A stretch of 64,000 nucleotides of DNA, from contig NZ_LQPM01000024.1 in assembly GCF_002101815.1 (NCBI RefSeq), positions 1 through 64,000 of the forward strand, given 5' to 3'. The position numbers were made by a program, and so were the translations under genes. Shown piece after piece: positions 1-8,209 of this stretch (position 1 is its first letter; each line of letters starts with the position of its first letter). The notes below the pieces were generated by a model. That model did no database searches. It had not been told where the DNA came from and was given only the letters and a program-made list of their open reading frames with translations. Source of the DNA: Mycobacterium paraense (GTDB taxonomy: Bacteria > Actinomycetota > Actinomycetes > Mycobacteriales > Mycobacteriaceae).

Positions 1-766
1 CGCCGGGACCGCCGGCCCCGCCCACGCCCGCGCCGCCTGCCCCGCCGGCACCGCCGGGCGCGGCAAAGCCGGCGATGACCGCGCCGCCGACCCCGCCGGC
101 ACCGCCGGGACCGCCGGCCCCGCCGACGCCGCCGCCGAGCCCGCCGTGACCACCAACGCCACCGGCACCGCCGTTGCCGCCGGCCACGCCAAAGGTCCCA
201 CTGGCCCCGCCGTTCCCGCCGCCGCCACCCAGGCCACCGTTACCGAACAGCCACCCACCAGCACCGCCCGCGCCGCCGGCCCCGCCGGCCCCGCCGGCCT
301 GCCCGGCAGCACCCGACCCACCATTGCCGCCGTTACCGAAAAGCCACCCGCCGTCCCCGCCGGGCAGGCCACTGCCCGCCGGCGCATTGGCGCCATCGCC
401 AAACAACGGGCGCCCCGTCAGAAACTTCACCGGGGCTATCGCGAAGGCCTGCAGGTCCTGCTCCAGGGCCTGCAACGGCGAGACATTGGCCGCCTCGGCA
501 GCCGCATACGCGCCCGCCGCGCTGTTCAAGGCCTGCACAAACTGGTCATGAAACGCCGCCGCCTGCGCACCGAGTGCCTGAAACTGCTGGCCATGGGAGG
601 ACAACACCGCCGCAATCGCCGCCGACACCTCATCCTCAGCCGCGGCCAGCACCCCCGTCGTCGGGGCGGCCGCCGCCGCTTGCGCGGCGCTCAGCGCTGA
701 GCCGATGTTGGACAGATCCGTTGCCGCCGGGGTCATTATCTCCGGCGCCGCGATTACATACGACAT
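1..766 (-). CDS. PE_PGRS family protein, C-terminus beyond window edge
   Basis: The frame opens with an ATG at 766 and stays open to the window edge (255 codons). The first ~95 residues form a PE domain with Pro-Glu at residues 8-9 and the YxxxE secretion signal (YAAAE) at about 87-91. A linker of the [16 protein letters not shown] type follows, and then Gly-Gly-X/Gly-Asn repeats typical of the PGRS region fill the rest. PE_PGRS proteins are exported by ESX-5 and sit on the mycobacterial surface; the function of this one is unknown. An AGGA ribosome-binding site lies about 11 bases upstream. The repeat-rich C-terminus lies outside the window, so total length cannot be judged. Confidence 0.93.
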   Translation of the reverse strand, partial: MSYVIAAPEIMTPAATDLSNIGSALSAAQAAAAAPTTGVLAAAEDEVSAAIAAVLSSHGQQFQALGAQAAAFHDQFVQALNSAAGAYAAAEAANVSPLQALEQDLQAFAIAPVKFLTGRPLFGDGANAPAGSGLPGGDGGWLFGNGGNGGSGAAGQAGGAGGAGGAGGAGGWLFGNGGLGGGGGNGGASGTFGVAGGNGGAGGVGGHGGLGGGVGGAGGPGGAGGVGGAVIAGFAAPGGAGGAGGAGVGGAGGPG

Positions 767-1155
767 GTCGATCGTCCTACTGGCTAGCCCCTGGTTTTCA
801 CTAGCCCGGCAGTCCTCCACCGTCAGGTAGATGCAGCGTAAGCAAGGGGTCTGGGGGAAGCACCAGTAGTCGACTACCTGATTCTCGGGACATCGCGTGG
901 GTGAAGGTCCACACGTTCGGGTCGACGGGGGCAGATGTGTCGTGTGTGGAGGCGCCGCAAGACGCGCAGGCTGCTGCGGAGAAGCACCTGATGGTCGCGG
1001 TGGGCGGCCCCGACGAGGCCTTCGGCTAGTGTCCTGCAGGCGCGTTGTGCCCAGGAAATCAACCGTCACAACCTATCGAGGCCGGCGCTTGTTCTTCGTC
1101 GATTAGACCGATGCTCGGGAAAGGACTCGGGTACGCAGTCGATCAGGAGAACACC
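767..1155. other. Intergenic region with a possible decayed gene fragment
   Basis: This region lies between the PE_PGRS start and the DUF899 remnant. The left part must hold the PE_PGRS promoter, but no clear hexamers were found. A plus-strand frame from about 868 to a TAG at 1027-1029 reads like the carboxyl end of a protein (it contains [10 protein letters not shown] and ends VGGPDEAFG) but has no plausible start. I do not recognise the family. Together with the neighbouring remnant it suggests that this stretch is decaying. Confidence 0.3.
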
Positions 1156-1461
1156 ATGAACACTCCCAGGATCGTGCCGCGCTCGGAGTGGCTCGTTGCG
1201 CGCACCCAGTTACTCGAACAGGAGAAGGAGCTCACCTACAACTACCGGTCGACCGCCGAACAGAAGGCGGCGGGAGCCATCTGGATCGAACGCGGCGAAT
1301 TGCCCGGCCTGAGCGTGTTTCTGCGCGAGGGCGCCGACGATGCGGTGCCCTACCCGATGGCGTGGCTGCGTTATCACGACAGCTACGACGCTGCGAGGAA
1401 CACCACTGCTCGCGTCACTGAATGGCGGCAGTCTAGCCAACGTGCTTGTCGCACAACATCA
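1156..1461 (+). pseudogene. DUF899 (thioredoxin-like) gene remnant
   Basis: The gene starts at an ATG behind a good AGGAGA ribosome-binding site. The first ~27 residues (beginning MNTPRIVPRSEW and containing the EKELT block) match the usual start of DUF899 proteins. The next block (YNYRSTAEQK, then GELPGLSVFLREG) resembles the C-terminal part of the same family, so most of the thioredoxin-like core is missing. A third block (PMAWLRYHDSYD) looks like the extreme C-terminus. The frame then has no stop of its own and runs antisense into the helicase gene. I read it as a gene with internal deletions rather than a working short protein; the family match is from memory of motifs. Confidence 0.45.
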
Positions 1462-1462
1462 C

Positions 1463-3166
1463 TCAAGAGTGCTCAGAATTCAGCTGCCGCAAGGCTTCGA
1501 TGCGGGCCTGGATCTGCTCGCGGGTCGCCGCGGCGATCGGTGGCCCACCGCAGCGGCGGCGAAGCTCGTTGTGAATCCACCCGTGTGGCTTGCCGGTGCG
1601 GTGGTGGGTCGCCGAGACGAGCGTGTTGAGCTCGCGGCGCAGGTCGCGCAGCTGCCCGTGCATGGAGGGCCGCGCCGCCGGGGCTTCGTCGCCGGAGGCG
1701 GCCCGCCTTTTGAGTTGCTCGTCCTGGCGCTGGTGCAGCAGCGCGCGCATCTGTTCGGCGTCGAGCAGCCCCGGGATGCCGAGGTAGTCGGCCTCCTCGT
1801 CGCTGCCGGCCGGCGCGGCGGTGCCGAACGAGGATCCGTCGAAGATGACCTGGTCCAGCTCGGCGTCGGCGCCCAGCGAGGTGAAACCGTTGTCGGTCTC
1901 GGTCTTTTCGGTCTGCCTCCTGGTCGCGGGGTCGCCGTCGAGGGGGTCGTCGCCGGCGTCGCGGTGCGGTTGGCCGAGCACGTGGTTGCGCTGGGCCTCC
2001 AGCTCGCTGGCCAGCTGCAGCAGGTTGGGCACCGACGGCAGGAAGATGCTTGCCGTTTCGCCCGCCCGGCGGGAACGCACGAACCGGCCGATGGCCTGGG
2101 CGAAGAACAGCGGCGTCGAGGCGCTGGTGGCATAGATCCCGACCGACAACCGCGGCACGTCGACGCCCTCGGAGACCATGCGCACCGCGACCAGCCACCG
2201 GCTGGTGCTCTCGGCGAATTCGCTGATCCGCGCCGACGATCCGGGATCGTCGGACAGCACGACCGTGGGCTTCTCCCCGGTCAGCCTCGTCAGCAGCGCG
2301 GCGTACGCGCGCGCCGCGGTGCGGTCGGAGGCGATGATCATGCCGCCGGCGTCGGGCACGTGGGCGCGCTTCTGGCGCAGCCGCTCGTCGGCGGCCGCGA
2401 TCACCGCGGGCATCCATTCGCCGGCGGGGTCGAGCGCGGTGCGCCACGCCCGCGCGGTGTGCTCGGCGGTCAGCGGCTCGCCCAGCCGCGCGGCGTGCTC
2501 CTCGCCGGCGCTGTCCCGCCAGCGCGCCTCGCCCGAGTAGGCAAGGAACACCACGGGCCGGACCACACCGTCGGCCAGCGCCTCGGCGTAGCCGTAGGTG
2601 TGGTCGGCCCGCGATCGCAGTACCCCGTCGCTGCCCGACGTGTACTCGACGAACGGGATGGGGCTGTCGTCGCTGCGAAACGGCGTGCCCGTCAACGCGA
2701 GCCGGCGGGTGGCGTCGCCGAACGCCTCGCGGATGGCCTCGCCCCAGGTCTTCGCGTCGCCGCCGTGATGGATCTCGTCGAAGATGACCAGCGTCTTGCG
2801 CTGCTCGGTGCGCACCCGGTGCAGCGTCGGGTGCGCGGCGACCTGTGCGTAGGTCACCATCACGCCGTGAAACTCCGGCGAGGTCTGGGGGTTCGTGTTG
2901 GAGAACTTCGGGTCCAGGGCCAGGCCGTGCCGCCCGGCGGCCAGCGCCCACTGGACCTTCAGGTGCTCGGTGGGCACGACGACGGTGAGCTGCTCGACGG
3001 CGCGCTGGTGCAGCAGTTCGGCGGCGACCCGCAGCGCGAACGTCGTCTTCCCGGAGCCGGGGGTGGCGACGGCCAGGAAGTCGCGCGGCTGGGCGGTGAG
3101 GTAGCGCACCAGCGCCCGGCGCTGCCAGCCCCGCAACGCCAAGCCGGTGTCGCCGTCCGACTGCAT
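1463..3166 (-). CDS. DEAD/DEAH-type helicase (Rv2917-like)
   Basis: This 567-residue superfamily 2 ATP-dependent helicase resembles Rv2917, which also faces ffh in H37Rv. Walker A (TPGSGKTT) is at about residues 35-42, the DEIH box at 130-133, motif III (LTGTPFR) at 158-164, and a motif VI-like QAIGRFVR at 357-364. The C-terminal ~180 residues are charged and probably regulatory or DNA-binding. The order of motifs suggests a nucleic-acid translocase of the restriction-endonuclease R-subunit type, but no nuclease or methylase partner is nearby. Substrate and role are unknown. The ATG at 3166 is chosen because the motifs begin about 34 residues later, as expected. Confidence 0.88.
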   Translation of the reverse strand: MQSDGDTGLALRGWQRRALVRYLTAQPRDFLAVATPGSGKTTFALRVAAELLHQRAVEQLTVVVPTEHLKVQWALAAGRHGLALDPKFSNTNPQTSPEFHGVMVTYAQVAAHPTLHRVRTEQRKTLVIFDEIHHGGDAKTWGEAIREAFGDATRRLALTGTPFRSDDSPIPFVEYTSGSDGVLRSRADHTYGYAEALADGVVRPVVFLAYSGEARWRDSAGEEHAARLGEPLTAEHTARAWRTALDPAGEWMPAVIAAADERLRQKRAHVPDAGGMIIASDRTAARAYAALLTRLTGEKPTVVLSDDPGSSARISEFAESTSRWLVAVRMVSEGVDVPRLSVGIYATSASTPLFFAQAIGRFVRSRRAGETASIFLPSVPNLLQLASELEAQRNHVLGQPHRDAGDDPLDGDPATRRQTEKTETDNGFTSLGADAELDQVIFDGSSFGTAAPAGSDEEADYLGIPGLLDAEQMRALLHQRQDEQLKRRAASGDEAPAARPSMHGQLRDLRRELNTLVSATHHRTGKPHGWIHNELRRRCGGPPIAAATREQIQARIEALRQLNSEHS

Positions 3167-3273
3167 CGAAACGGCTCCCCCTCAAGTTGCATGCTCGACG
3201 CGGCCGGCCCGGATCGGCGGCGGGTGTGAAATGTAGCATGCCAACGCTTTTCGGCGCAGCAGCGACGCGAGAG

Positions 3274-4071
3274 TTACACGGCGTGGCGCGCCAGGTCGCG
3301 GGATTGAAGCCAGGTGTCGATTCGTGCGGCGACGTCGGCCCAACCCGGTTCGAGCATCATGTTGTGGCCCATGTCGAAGAACTCCGGCTCGGTCCGGTAG
3401 GCGCGCGCCGTGGCGCGCACCGAGCGGACGCTGACGAAGCCGTCGTGCAGGGCGCCGAGGACCAGCATCGGGGTCGTCACGCGCTCGGTTCTGACCCGGC
3501 GGGACATCGGCTCGGTCATCGCCGCGCGGATGCTCTCGGGTCCGGCGCGGTGCCAGCAGGATTGGACGACGTCCTCGGGCGTGTCGGCGCAGAAGAGGTA
3601 TTCGCGGGCAAGCGCCGACGTCCGGAGGAACTTGACCAGAGTGGGGTCGTTGAACGAGTGCACCGTCATCCACGGCCGGCGCCGCCACACCCGCAGCGCC
3701 GCCCCGAGCACGCCCGACGGCGGCAGCGAGCCGACCAGCACGGCGGCCGGGGCGGACCGGTCCTCGAGGTAGCGCTGGATCGTGTAGCCGCCCAGGGAGT
3801 GCCCGATGAGGACCGGCGAGCCGCCGAGGTCGTCGGCCACCGACCGGACGTCGTCGAGGTAGTCGGCGATGGAAACCCGCTGCAGCGGCTTGTCGGTGGG
3901 GCTGGCGCCATGCCCGCGCAGGCTCATCGCGACGGCGCGATAGCCCGCGCCGGCGAAGAAGTCCAGGAAGTGCTCGTCCCAGCACCACGCGCCGTGCCAG
4001 CCGCCGTGCACGAACAGCAGCGGCACCGGGTGCGCGTCGGTGCAGGACCCCTTGTCGATCACCTCGAGCAT
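3274..4071 (-). CDS. Alpha/beta hydrolase
   Basis: The 265-residue protein has an alpha/beta-hydrolase fold. It contains an oxyanion-hole HGGWHGAW motif near the N-terminus, the nucleophile elbow GHSLGG, a late DGFVS acidic segment and a MGHNMM histidine region, so the Ser-Asp-His triad looks complete. This pattern is common in esterases and in hydrolases acting on small carbonyl compounds; the substrate cannot be told. The ATG at 4071 (MLEVIDKG) is preferred because the upstream in-frame extension would be made of the palindromic repeat between this gene and ffh. It is divergent from ffh. Confidence 0.85.
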   Translation of the reverse strand: MLEVIDKGSCTDAHPVPLLFVHGGWHGAWCWDEHFLDFFAGAGYRAVAMSLRGHGASPTDKPLQRVSIADYLDDVRSVADDLGGSPVLIGHSLGGYTIQRYLEDRSAPAAVLVGSLPPSGVLGAALRVWRRRPWMTVHSFNDPTLVKFLRTSALAREYLFCADTPEDVVQSCWHRAGPESIRAAMTEPMSRRVRTERVTTPMLVLGALHDGFVSVRSVRATARAYRTEPEFFDMGHNMMLEPGWADVAARIDTWLQSRDLARHAV

Positions 4072-4125
4072 GAGCCGACTTTTGTTTGCTCCCGTCGCCC
4101 CGTCAATCCCCTCGATGCGGCGAGT

Positions 4126-4185
4126 GTGCGGCCAGCCGCACGCTCGGCGCCCAATGTGCGTCCAGCCGCACGCTCGGCATTCACT
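4126..4185. repeat. Two tandem 30-bp units, each with a 16-bp palindrome (locus 1)
   Basis: Two consecutive 30-bp units begin GTGCGGCCAGCCGCAC and GTGCGTCCAGCCGCAC. The first is a perfect 7+2+7 inverted repeat; the second has one mismatch. Each is followed by CGCTCGGC. The same arrangement with the same period occurs at 47334-47393. It lies between divergent genes, close to the ffh promoter. Confidence 0.85.
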
Positions 4186-4195
4186 CCGCAACCAC

Positions 4196-4207
4196 TAGGC
4201 TGGCGGG
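4196..4207 (+). promoter_or_regulatory. Leaderless-type promoter of ffh
   Basis: A TAGGCT -10-like hexamer (4196-4201) is followed by exactly six bases and then the GTG start of ffh. There is no ribosome-binding site. This is the geometry of a leaderless mRNA; the start site is inferred, not measured. Confidence 0.5.
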
Positions 4208-5776
4208 GTGTTTGAATCCCTGTCCGACCGATTGACCGGTGCCCTTGCGGGGCTGCGCGGCAAGGGTCGACTGACCGACGCCGACATCGAGGCGACCACC
4301 CGCGAGATCCGGCTGGCCCTGCTGGAAGCCGACGTATCCCTGCCCGTGGTGCGGGCGTTCGTCGGCCGGATCAAGGAACGCGCCAGGGGTGCGGAGGTCT
4401 CGGGTGCCCTCAACCCGGCGCAGCAGGTCGTCAAGATCGTCAACGAGGAACTCATCGGCATCCTGGGCGGCGAGACCCGCCAGCTGGCGTTCGCGAAGGC
4501 GCCGCCGACGGTCGTGATGCTCGCCGGCCTGCAGGGTTCCGGTAAGACGTCGCTGGCCGGCAAGTTGGCCGCGTGGCTGCGCGGCCAGGGGCACACGCCG
4601 CTGCTGGTGGCCTGCGACCTGCAGCGGCCCGCCGCGGTCAACCAGCTGCAGGTCGTCGGCGAGCGGGCCGGTGTGCCGGTGTTCGCGCCGCATCCCGGCG
4701 CCTCGCCCGAGTCCGGTCCGGGCGATCCCGTCGCCGTCGCCGCGGCCGGGCTGGCGGAAGCGCGGGCCAAGCACTTCGACGTCGTCATCGTCGACACGGC
4801 CGGGCGGCTGGGCATCGACGACGAGCTGATGGCCCAGGCCGCGGCCATCCGCGACGCCGTCGACCCCGACGAGGTGCTGTTCGTCCTCGACGCGATGATC
4901 GGCCAGGACGCCGTCACCACCGCCGAGGCGTTCCGCGAGGGCGTCGGGTTCACCGGCGTGGTGCTGACCAAGCTCGACGGGGACGCCCGCGGCGGCGCGG
5001 CGCTGTCGGTCCGCGAGGTGACCGGCGTGCCAATCCTTTTCGCGTCCAGCGGCGAGAAGCTGGAGGACTTCGACGTCTTCCACCCCGACCGGATGGCCAG
5101 CCGCATCCTGGGCATGGGCGACGTGCTGACCCTGATCGAGCAGGCCGAGCAGGTCTTCGACGCGCAGCGCGCCGAGGAGGCCGCCGCCAAGATCGGCAGC
5201 GGCGAGCTGACGCTGGAGGACTTCCTCGAGCAGATGCTCGCCATCCGCAAGATGGGCCCGATCGGCAACCTGCTGGGCATGCTGCCCGGGGCCGGCCAGA
5301 TGAAGGACGCCCTGGCCGAGGTCGACGACCGCCAGCTCGACCGGCTGCAGGCCATCATCCGCGGGATGACGCCCCAGGAGCGCGCCGACCCGAAGATCAT
5401 CAACGCGTCGCGCCGGCTCCGCATCGCCAACGGCTCGGGCGTGACCGTGTCGGAGGTCAACCAGCTGGTCGACCGCTTCTTCGAGGCCCGCAAGATGATG
5501 TCGTCGATGCTCGGCGGCATGGGCATCCCCGGCCTGGGCCGCAAGTCGGCGACCCGAAAGGGCAAGGGCGCAAAGGGCAAGAAAGGCAAGAAGGGCGGCC
5601 GCGGCCCGACGCCGCCGAAGGTCAGGAACCCGCTCATGGGGGGCATGCCCGGCATGCCGGCCGGCTTCCCCGATCTGTCGCAGATGCCCGAAGGCCTCAA
5701 CGAGCTGCCGCCGGGGCTGGCCGACTTCGACCTGTCCAAGCTGAAGTTCCCCGGCAACCCGGGCAAGAACTCGTGA
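4208..5776 (+). CDS. ffh: Signal recognition particle protein Ffh
   Basis: Ffh is the SRP GTPase that binds 4.5S RNA and signal sequences of membrane and secreted proteins at the ribosome and hands them to FtsY. The 522 residues match the mycobacterial length. The N-domain helices come first, then the G domain with G1 (GLQGSGKTS) at about 107-115, DTAGR and TKLDGDARGG. The methionine-rich M domain (about 300-440) follows, with RNA-binding and signal-groove residues. A lysine-rich tail (KGKGAKGKKGKKGG) and a Gly-Met-Pro-rich end are usual in actinobacteria. The GTG start sits six bases after a TAGGCT hexamer, suggesting leaderless translation. Confidence 0.98.
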   Translation: MFESLSDRLTGALAGLRGKGRLTDADIEATTREIRLALLEADVSLPVVRAFVGRIKERARGAEVSGALNPAQQVVKIVNEELIGILGGETRQLAFAKAPPTVVMLAGLQGSGKTSLAGKLAAWLRGQGHTPLLVACDLQRPAAVNQLQVVGERAGVPVFAPHPGASPESGPGDPVAVAAAGLAEARAKHFDVVIVDTAGRLGIDDELMAQAAAIRDAVDPDEVLFVLDAMIGQDAVTTAEAFREGVGFTGVVLTKLDGDARGGAALSVREVTGVPILFASSGEKLEDFDVFHPDRMASRILGMGDVLTLIEQAEQVFDAQRAEEAAAKIGSGELTLEDFLEQMLAIRKMGPIGNLLGMLPGAGQMKDALAEVDDRQLDRLQAIIRGMTPQERADPKIINASRRLRIANGSGVTVSEVNQLVDRFFEARKMMSSMLGGMGIPGLGRKSATRKGKGAKGKKGKKGGRGPTPPKVRNPLMGGMPGMPAGFPDLSQMPEGLNELPPGLADFDLSKLKFPGNPGKNS

Positions 5777-5820
5777 CGATCGCGAGCGCGGCGGAGCCGG
5801 GCGAAGCGGGTCGTCGCCAT
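5773..5820. repeat. Dispersed ~45-bp imperfect palindrome, copy 1
   Basis: The sequence begins GTGACGATCGCGAGCGCGGC and ends GGGTCGTCGCCAT; GACGA at 5775-5779 can pair with TCGTC at 5811-5815, with GC-rich inner pairing. It begins inside the last codons of ffh. Related copies lie at 11518-11589 and 39750-39794. Confidence 0.7.
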
Positions 5821-5836
5821 CGGACGTAGCCGCGCC

Positions 5837-6919
5837 GTGCGGATGCACGTGCGGGGTCGGGGGCTGCCCGACGAGGCCGAGCTGCAGCTGTGGATCGTCG
5901 ACGGCCGCATCAGCACCGAACCGGTCGCCGGCGCCGACACCGTCTTCGACGGCGGCTGGATTCTGCCCGGGCTGGTCGACGCCCATTGCCACGTCGGGCT
6001 CGGCGACGACGGCGAGATCCCGCTCGAGGAGGCGATCGGCCAAGCCGAGGCCGAACGCGCCGCCGGCGCGCTGCTGCTGCGCGACTGCGGCGCCCCGACC
6101 GACACCCGCAGCCTCGACGAGCGCGACGACCTGCCCCGCATCATCCGCGCGGGCAAGCACCTGGCCAGGCCCAAGCGCTACTCGCGGGGCTTCGCCGTCG
6201 AGCTCGAAGACGAATCCCAGCTGCCGGAGGCGGTGGCCCGGGAGGCCAAGCGCGGCGACGGCTGGGTCAAGCTGGTCGGCGACTGGATCGACCGCGGCGT
6301 CGGCGACCTGGCCCCGCTGTGGTCCGACGACGTACTCGAGGCCGCGATCGCGACCGCACACGAGCACGGCGCGCGCGTCACCGCGCACGTCTTCAGCGAG
6401 GACGCCCTGCCCGGCCTGATCAACGCCGGCATCGACTGCATCGAGCACGGCACCGGGCTCACCGACGACACCATCGCCTTGATGGTCGAGCGGGGGACCG
6501 CGCTGGTTCCCACGCTGATCAACACCCTGGAGAACTTCCCGGGCATCGCGGAGTCCGCGGGGCGCTACCCCGCCTACGCCGCCCACATGCGCGACCTGCA
6601 CGCCCGTTGCCTCGAGCGGACGGCCGCGGCGCGCGAGGCGGGCGTGCCGGTGTACGCGGGCAGCGACGCGGGCAGCATGATCGCGCACGGGCGCATCGCC
6701 GTCGAGGTCGAGGCCCTCAAGGGCATCGGGATGAGCCCGACCGAGGCGTTGGGCGCGGCGTGCTGGGACGCCCGCCGCTGGCTGGGCCGGCCCGGCCTGG
6801 AATACGGGGCGTCGGCCGACCTGTTGTGTTACGCCGAGGACCCCCGACAGGGTCCGGGTGTGCTGAACCGGCCCGACCTGGTGATATTGCGGGGCAAGGC
6901 CTTTCGGCCCCACGGCTAG
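5837..6919 (+). CDS. Amidohydrolase family protein (Rv2915c-like)
   Basis: This 360-residue member of the metal-dependent amidohydrolase superfamily (imidazolonepropionase/prolidase-like branch) is predicted to hydrolyse C-N bonds of a small cyclic or amide substrate in the cytosol. The metal motif HxH lies in LVDAHCHVG near residues 48-54. A lysine in the GWVKLVGD segment, histidines in TAHVFSEDA and IEHGTG, and an aspartate in YAGSDAG complete the usual ligand set. Position after ffh and before pknI is the same as Rv2915c in H37Rv. The GTG at 5837 gives MRMHV; the ATG two codons later is possible. The substrate is unknown. Confidence 0.88.
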   Translation: MRMHVRGRGLPDEAELQLWIVDGRISTEPVAGADTVFDGGWILPGLVDAHCHVGLGDDGEIPLEEAIGQAEAERAAGALLLRDCGAPTDTRSLDERDDLPRIIRAGKHLARPKRYSRGFAVELEDESQLPEAVAREAKRGDGWVKLVGDWIDRGVGDLAPLWSDDVLEAAIATAHEHGARVTAHVFSEDALPGLINAGIDCIEHGTGLTDDTIALMVERGTALVPTLINTLENFPGIAESAGRYPAYAAHMRDLHARCLERTAAAREAGVPVYAGSDAGSMIAHGRIAVEVEALKGIGMSPTEALGAACWDARRWLGRPGLEYGASADLLCYAEDPRQGPGVLNRPDLVILRGKAFRPHG

Positions 6920-6944
6920 ACGCGCGAGGCGTCGCGATCGCGGA

Positions 6945-6957
6945 TAGGATCCCTCGA
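6945..6957 (+). promoter_or_regulatory. Leaderless-type promoter of pknI
   Basis: A TAGGAT hexamer (6945-6950) is followed by seven bases and the ATG of pknI, with no ribosome-binding site between. Confidence 0.4.
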
Positions 6958-8100
6958 ATGGCGTTGGCCAGCGGCGCGACCTTCGCCGGTTACCTGGTCG
7001 CGCGGAGGCTGGGTTCTGGACCGACTGGCACGGTGTACCTTGCCCAGGATCCGCGGGCGTCGCGCTGGCGGGCGCTGAAGGTCCTGGCGCCGGCGCTATC
7101 GGACGACGCCGAATTCCGCCGGCGGTTTTTGGACGAGGTCCCCGTCGCGACGCGCCTGCATCACCCGAACATCGTCGAGGCGCGCGACCGCGGCGAGTTC
7201 GACGGCCAGCTGTACGTCGCGATGGAGTACGTCGAGGGGATCACCGCCGCGCGGCTGATCGCCGAGCGATTCCCGGCGGTCGCGCCGGCGGGCGAGGTGC
7301 TGACCATCGTGACCGCGCTGGCCGGCGCCCTCGACTACGCGCACGAGCGCGGGCTGCTGCATCGCGACGTCAAGCCCGCCAACGTCCTGCTGCCGGGGCG
7401 GGGCGAGGGCGAACAACGGACGCTGCTGACGGACTTCGGTGTGGTCCGCCCTCCCGGCACGGTCGGCTACGTCGCGCCCGAGCAGCTGCTGGGCGCCGGC
7501 GTCGACGCGCGCGCCGACCAATACGGGCTGGCCGCGACCGCGTTTCACCTGCTGACCGGCGCGCCGCCGCCGACCGACGGCGCACCGCCCCGGCTCAGCG
7601 ACCAACGGCCGGAACTGCGGCGGCTCGACGGCGTGTTCGCCCGGGCGCTCGCCAACGGCGCCGACGAGCGGTTCGGCAGCTGCCGGGCCTTCGCCGCGGC
7701 GGCGGACGAACAGGCGGGCCTTCCCGGCGCCGCCCGCAAGCCCCGAGCCGTCCTGGTGGCCGAATTCCCGGCCTATGCGCGCCGGGCCGCGCGCGAGCGC
7801 CCGCCGGCCGCATCGCCGGCCCCTCGCCGCGAGAGCCCGGCAGGCGCTTCCGGGCTGCCCGCGGCGGGCGAGCCGGAGCCGGCGAAGCCCGCACCCCGCA
7901 GGCGCTGGACGCGCAGGCGCGCGCTGGGCGCGGTGGCGGTGCTGCTCGTCGCGGCCGTGCTCGCGGTCGGCTTCCTGATCGGCCGCAAGACCGACCCGGC
8001 CGTCGCCCCGGCCGGCCGGCCGACCACGACCGCGCCGGCCGCCCCGGCCCCGGCCGATCCCGCATCGCCGAGCGCCGGGCCGCCCGCGCCCGCCCGCTGA
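6958..8100 (+). CDS. pknI: Serine/threonine protein kinase PknI, short form
   Basis: This Hanks-type membrane kinase occupies the PknI position between the Rv2915c- and Rv2913c-like genes. The glycine loop is GSGPTGTVY (19-27), the ATP lysine is K41 (ALK), the catalytic loop is HRDVKPAN (135-142) and the metal loop is DFG (159-161). The stretch from DFG to the PEQ motif (174-176) is only about 12 residues, much shorter than the usual ~30-residue activation segment, and lacks the Thr cluster that other mycobacterial kinases phosphorylate. One transmembrane helix spans about 323-341. Only ~39 Ala/Pro-rich residues lie outside the cell, against a much longer sensor region in H37Rv PknI (585 residues in all). 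Confidence 0.88.
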   Translation: MALASGATFAGYLVARRLGSGPTGTVYLAQDPRASRWRALKVLAPALSDDAEFRRRFLDEVPVATRLHHPNIVEARDRGEFDGQLYVAMEYVEGITAARLIAERFPAVAPAGEVLTIVTALAGALDYAHERGLLHRDVKPANVLLPGRGEGEQRTLLTDFGVVRPPGTVGYVAPEQLLGAGVDARADQYGLAATAFHLLTGAPPPTDGAPPRLSDQRPELRRLDGVFARALANGADERFGSCRAFAAAADEQAGLPGAARKPRAVLVAEFPAYARRAARERPPAASPAPRRESPAGASGLPAAGEPEPAKPAPRRRWTRRRALGAVAVLLVAAVLAVGFLIGRKTDPAVAPAGRPTTTAPAAPAPADPASPSAGPPAPAR

Positions 8101-8209
8101 AGACCGCTTGACCAGCACTTTGGCTGGGACACGCCGGCTTTCTCGAAAAGATTGCGAGCACTTGCTATCTATGTTACGGTTCCTGCACCCGACGACCATG
8201 GAGGAAACC

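Noticed and set aside
1-560. CCGCCGG-type tandem pattern that might be read as a CRISPR or satellite array
   Set aside because: The period is that of Gly-Gly-X codons of the PE_PGRS gene; there are no unique spacers.
1340-3229. A 629-codon plus-strand frame over the helicase gene
   Set aside because: The minus strand encodes intact helicase motifs; the plus-strand translation has no recognisable fold.
4072-4191. N-terminal extension of the alpha/beta hydrolase from a start at 4191
   Set aside because: The extra 40 codons are translated palindromic repeat and lie before the family's conserved start.
4181-6913. A 910-codon open frame antisense to ffh and the amidohydrolase gene
   Set aside because: It mirrors two well-supported genes; its composition (His/Arg/Gly-rich) is the usual shadow of high-G+C coding sequence.
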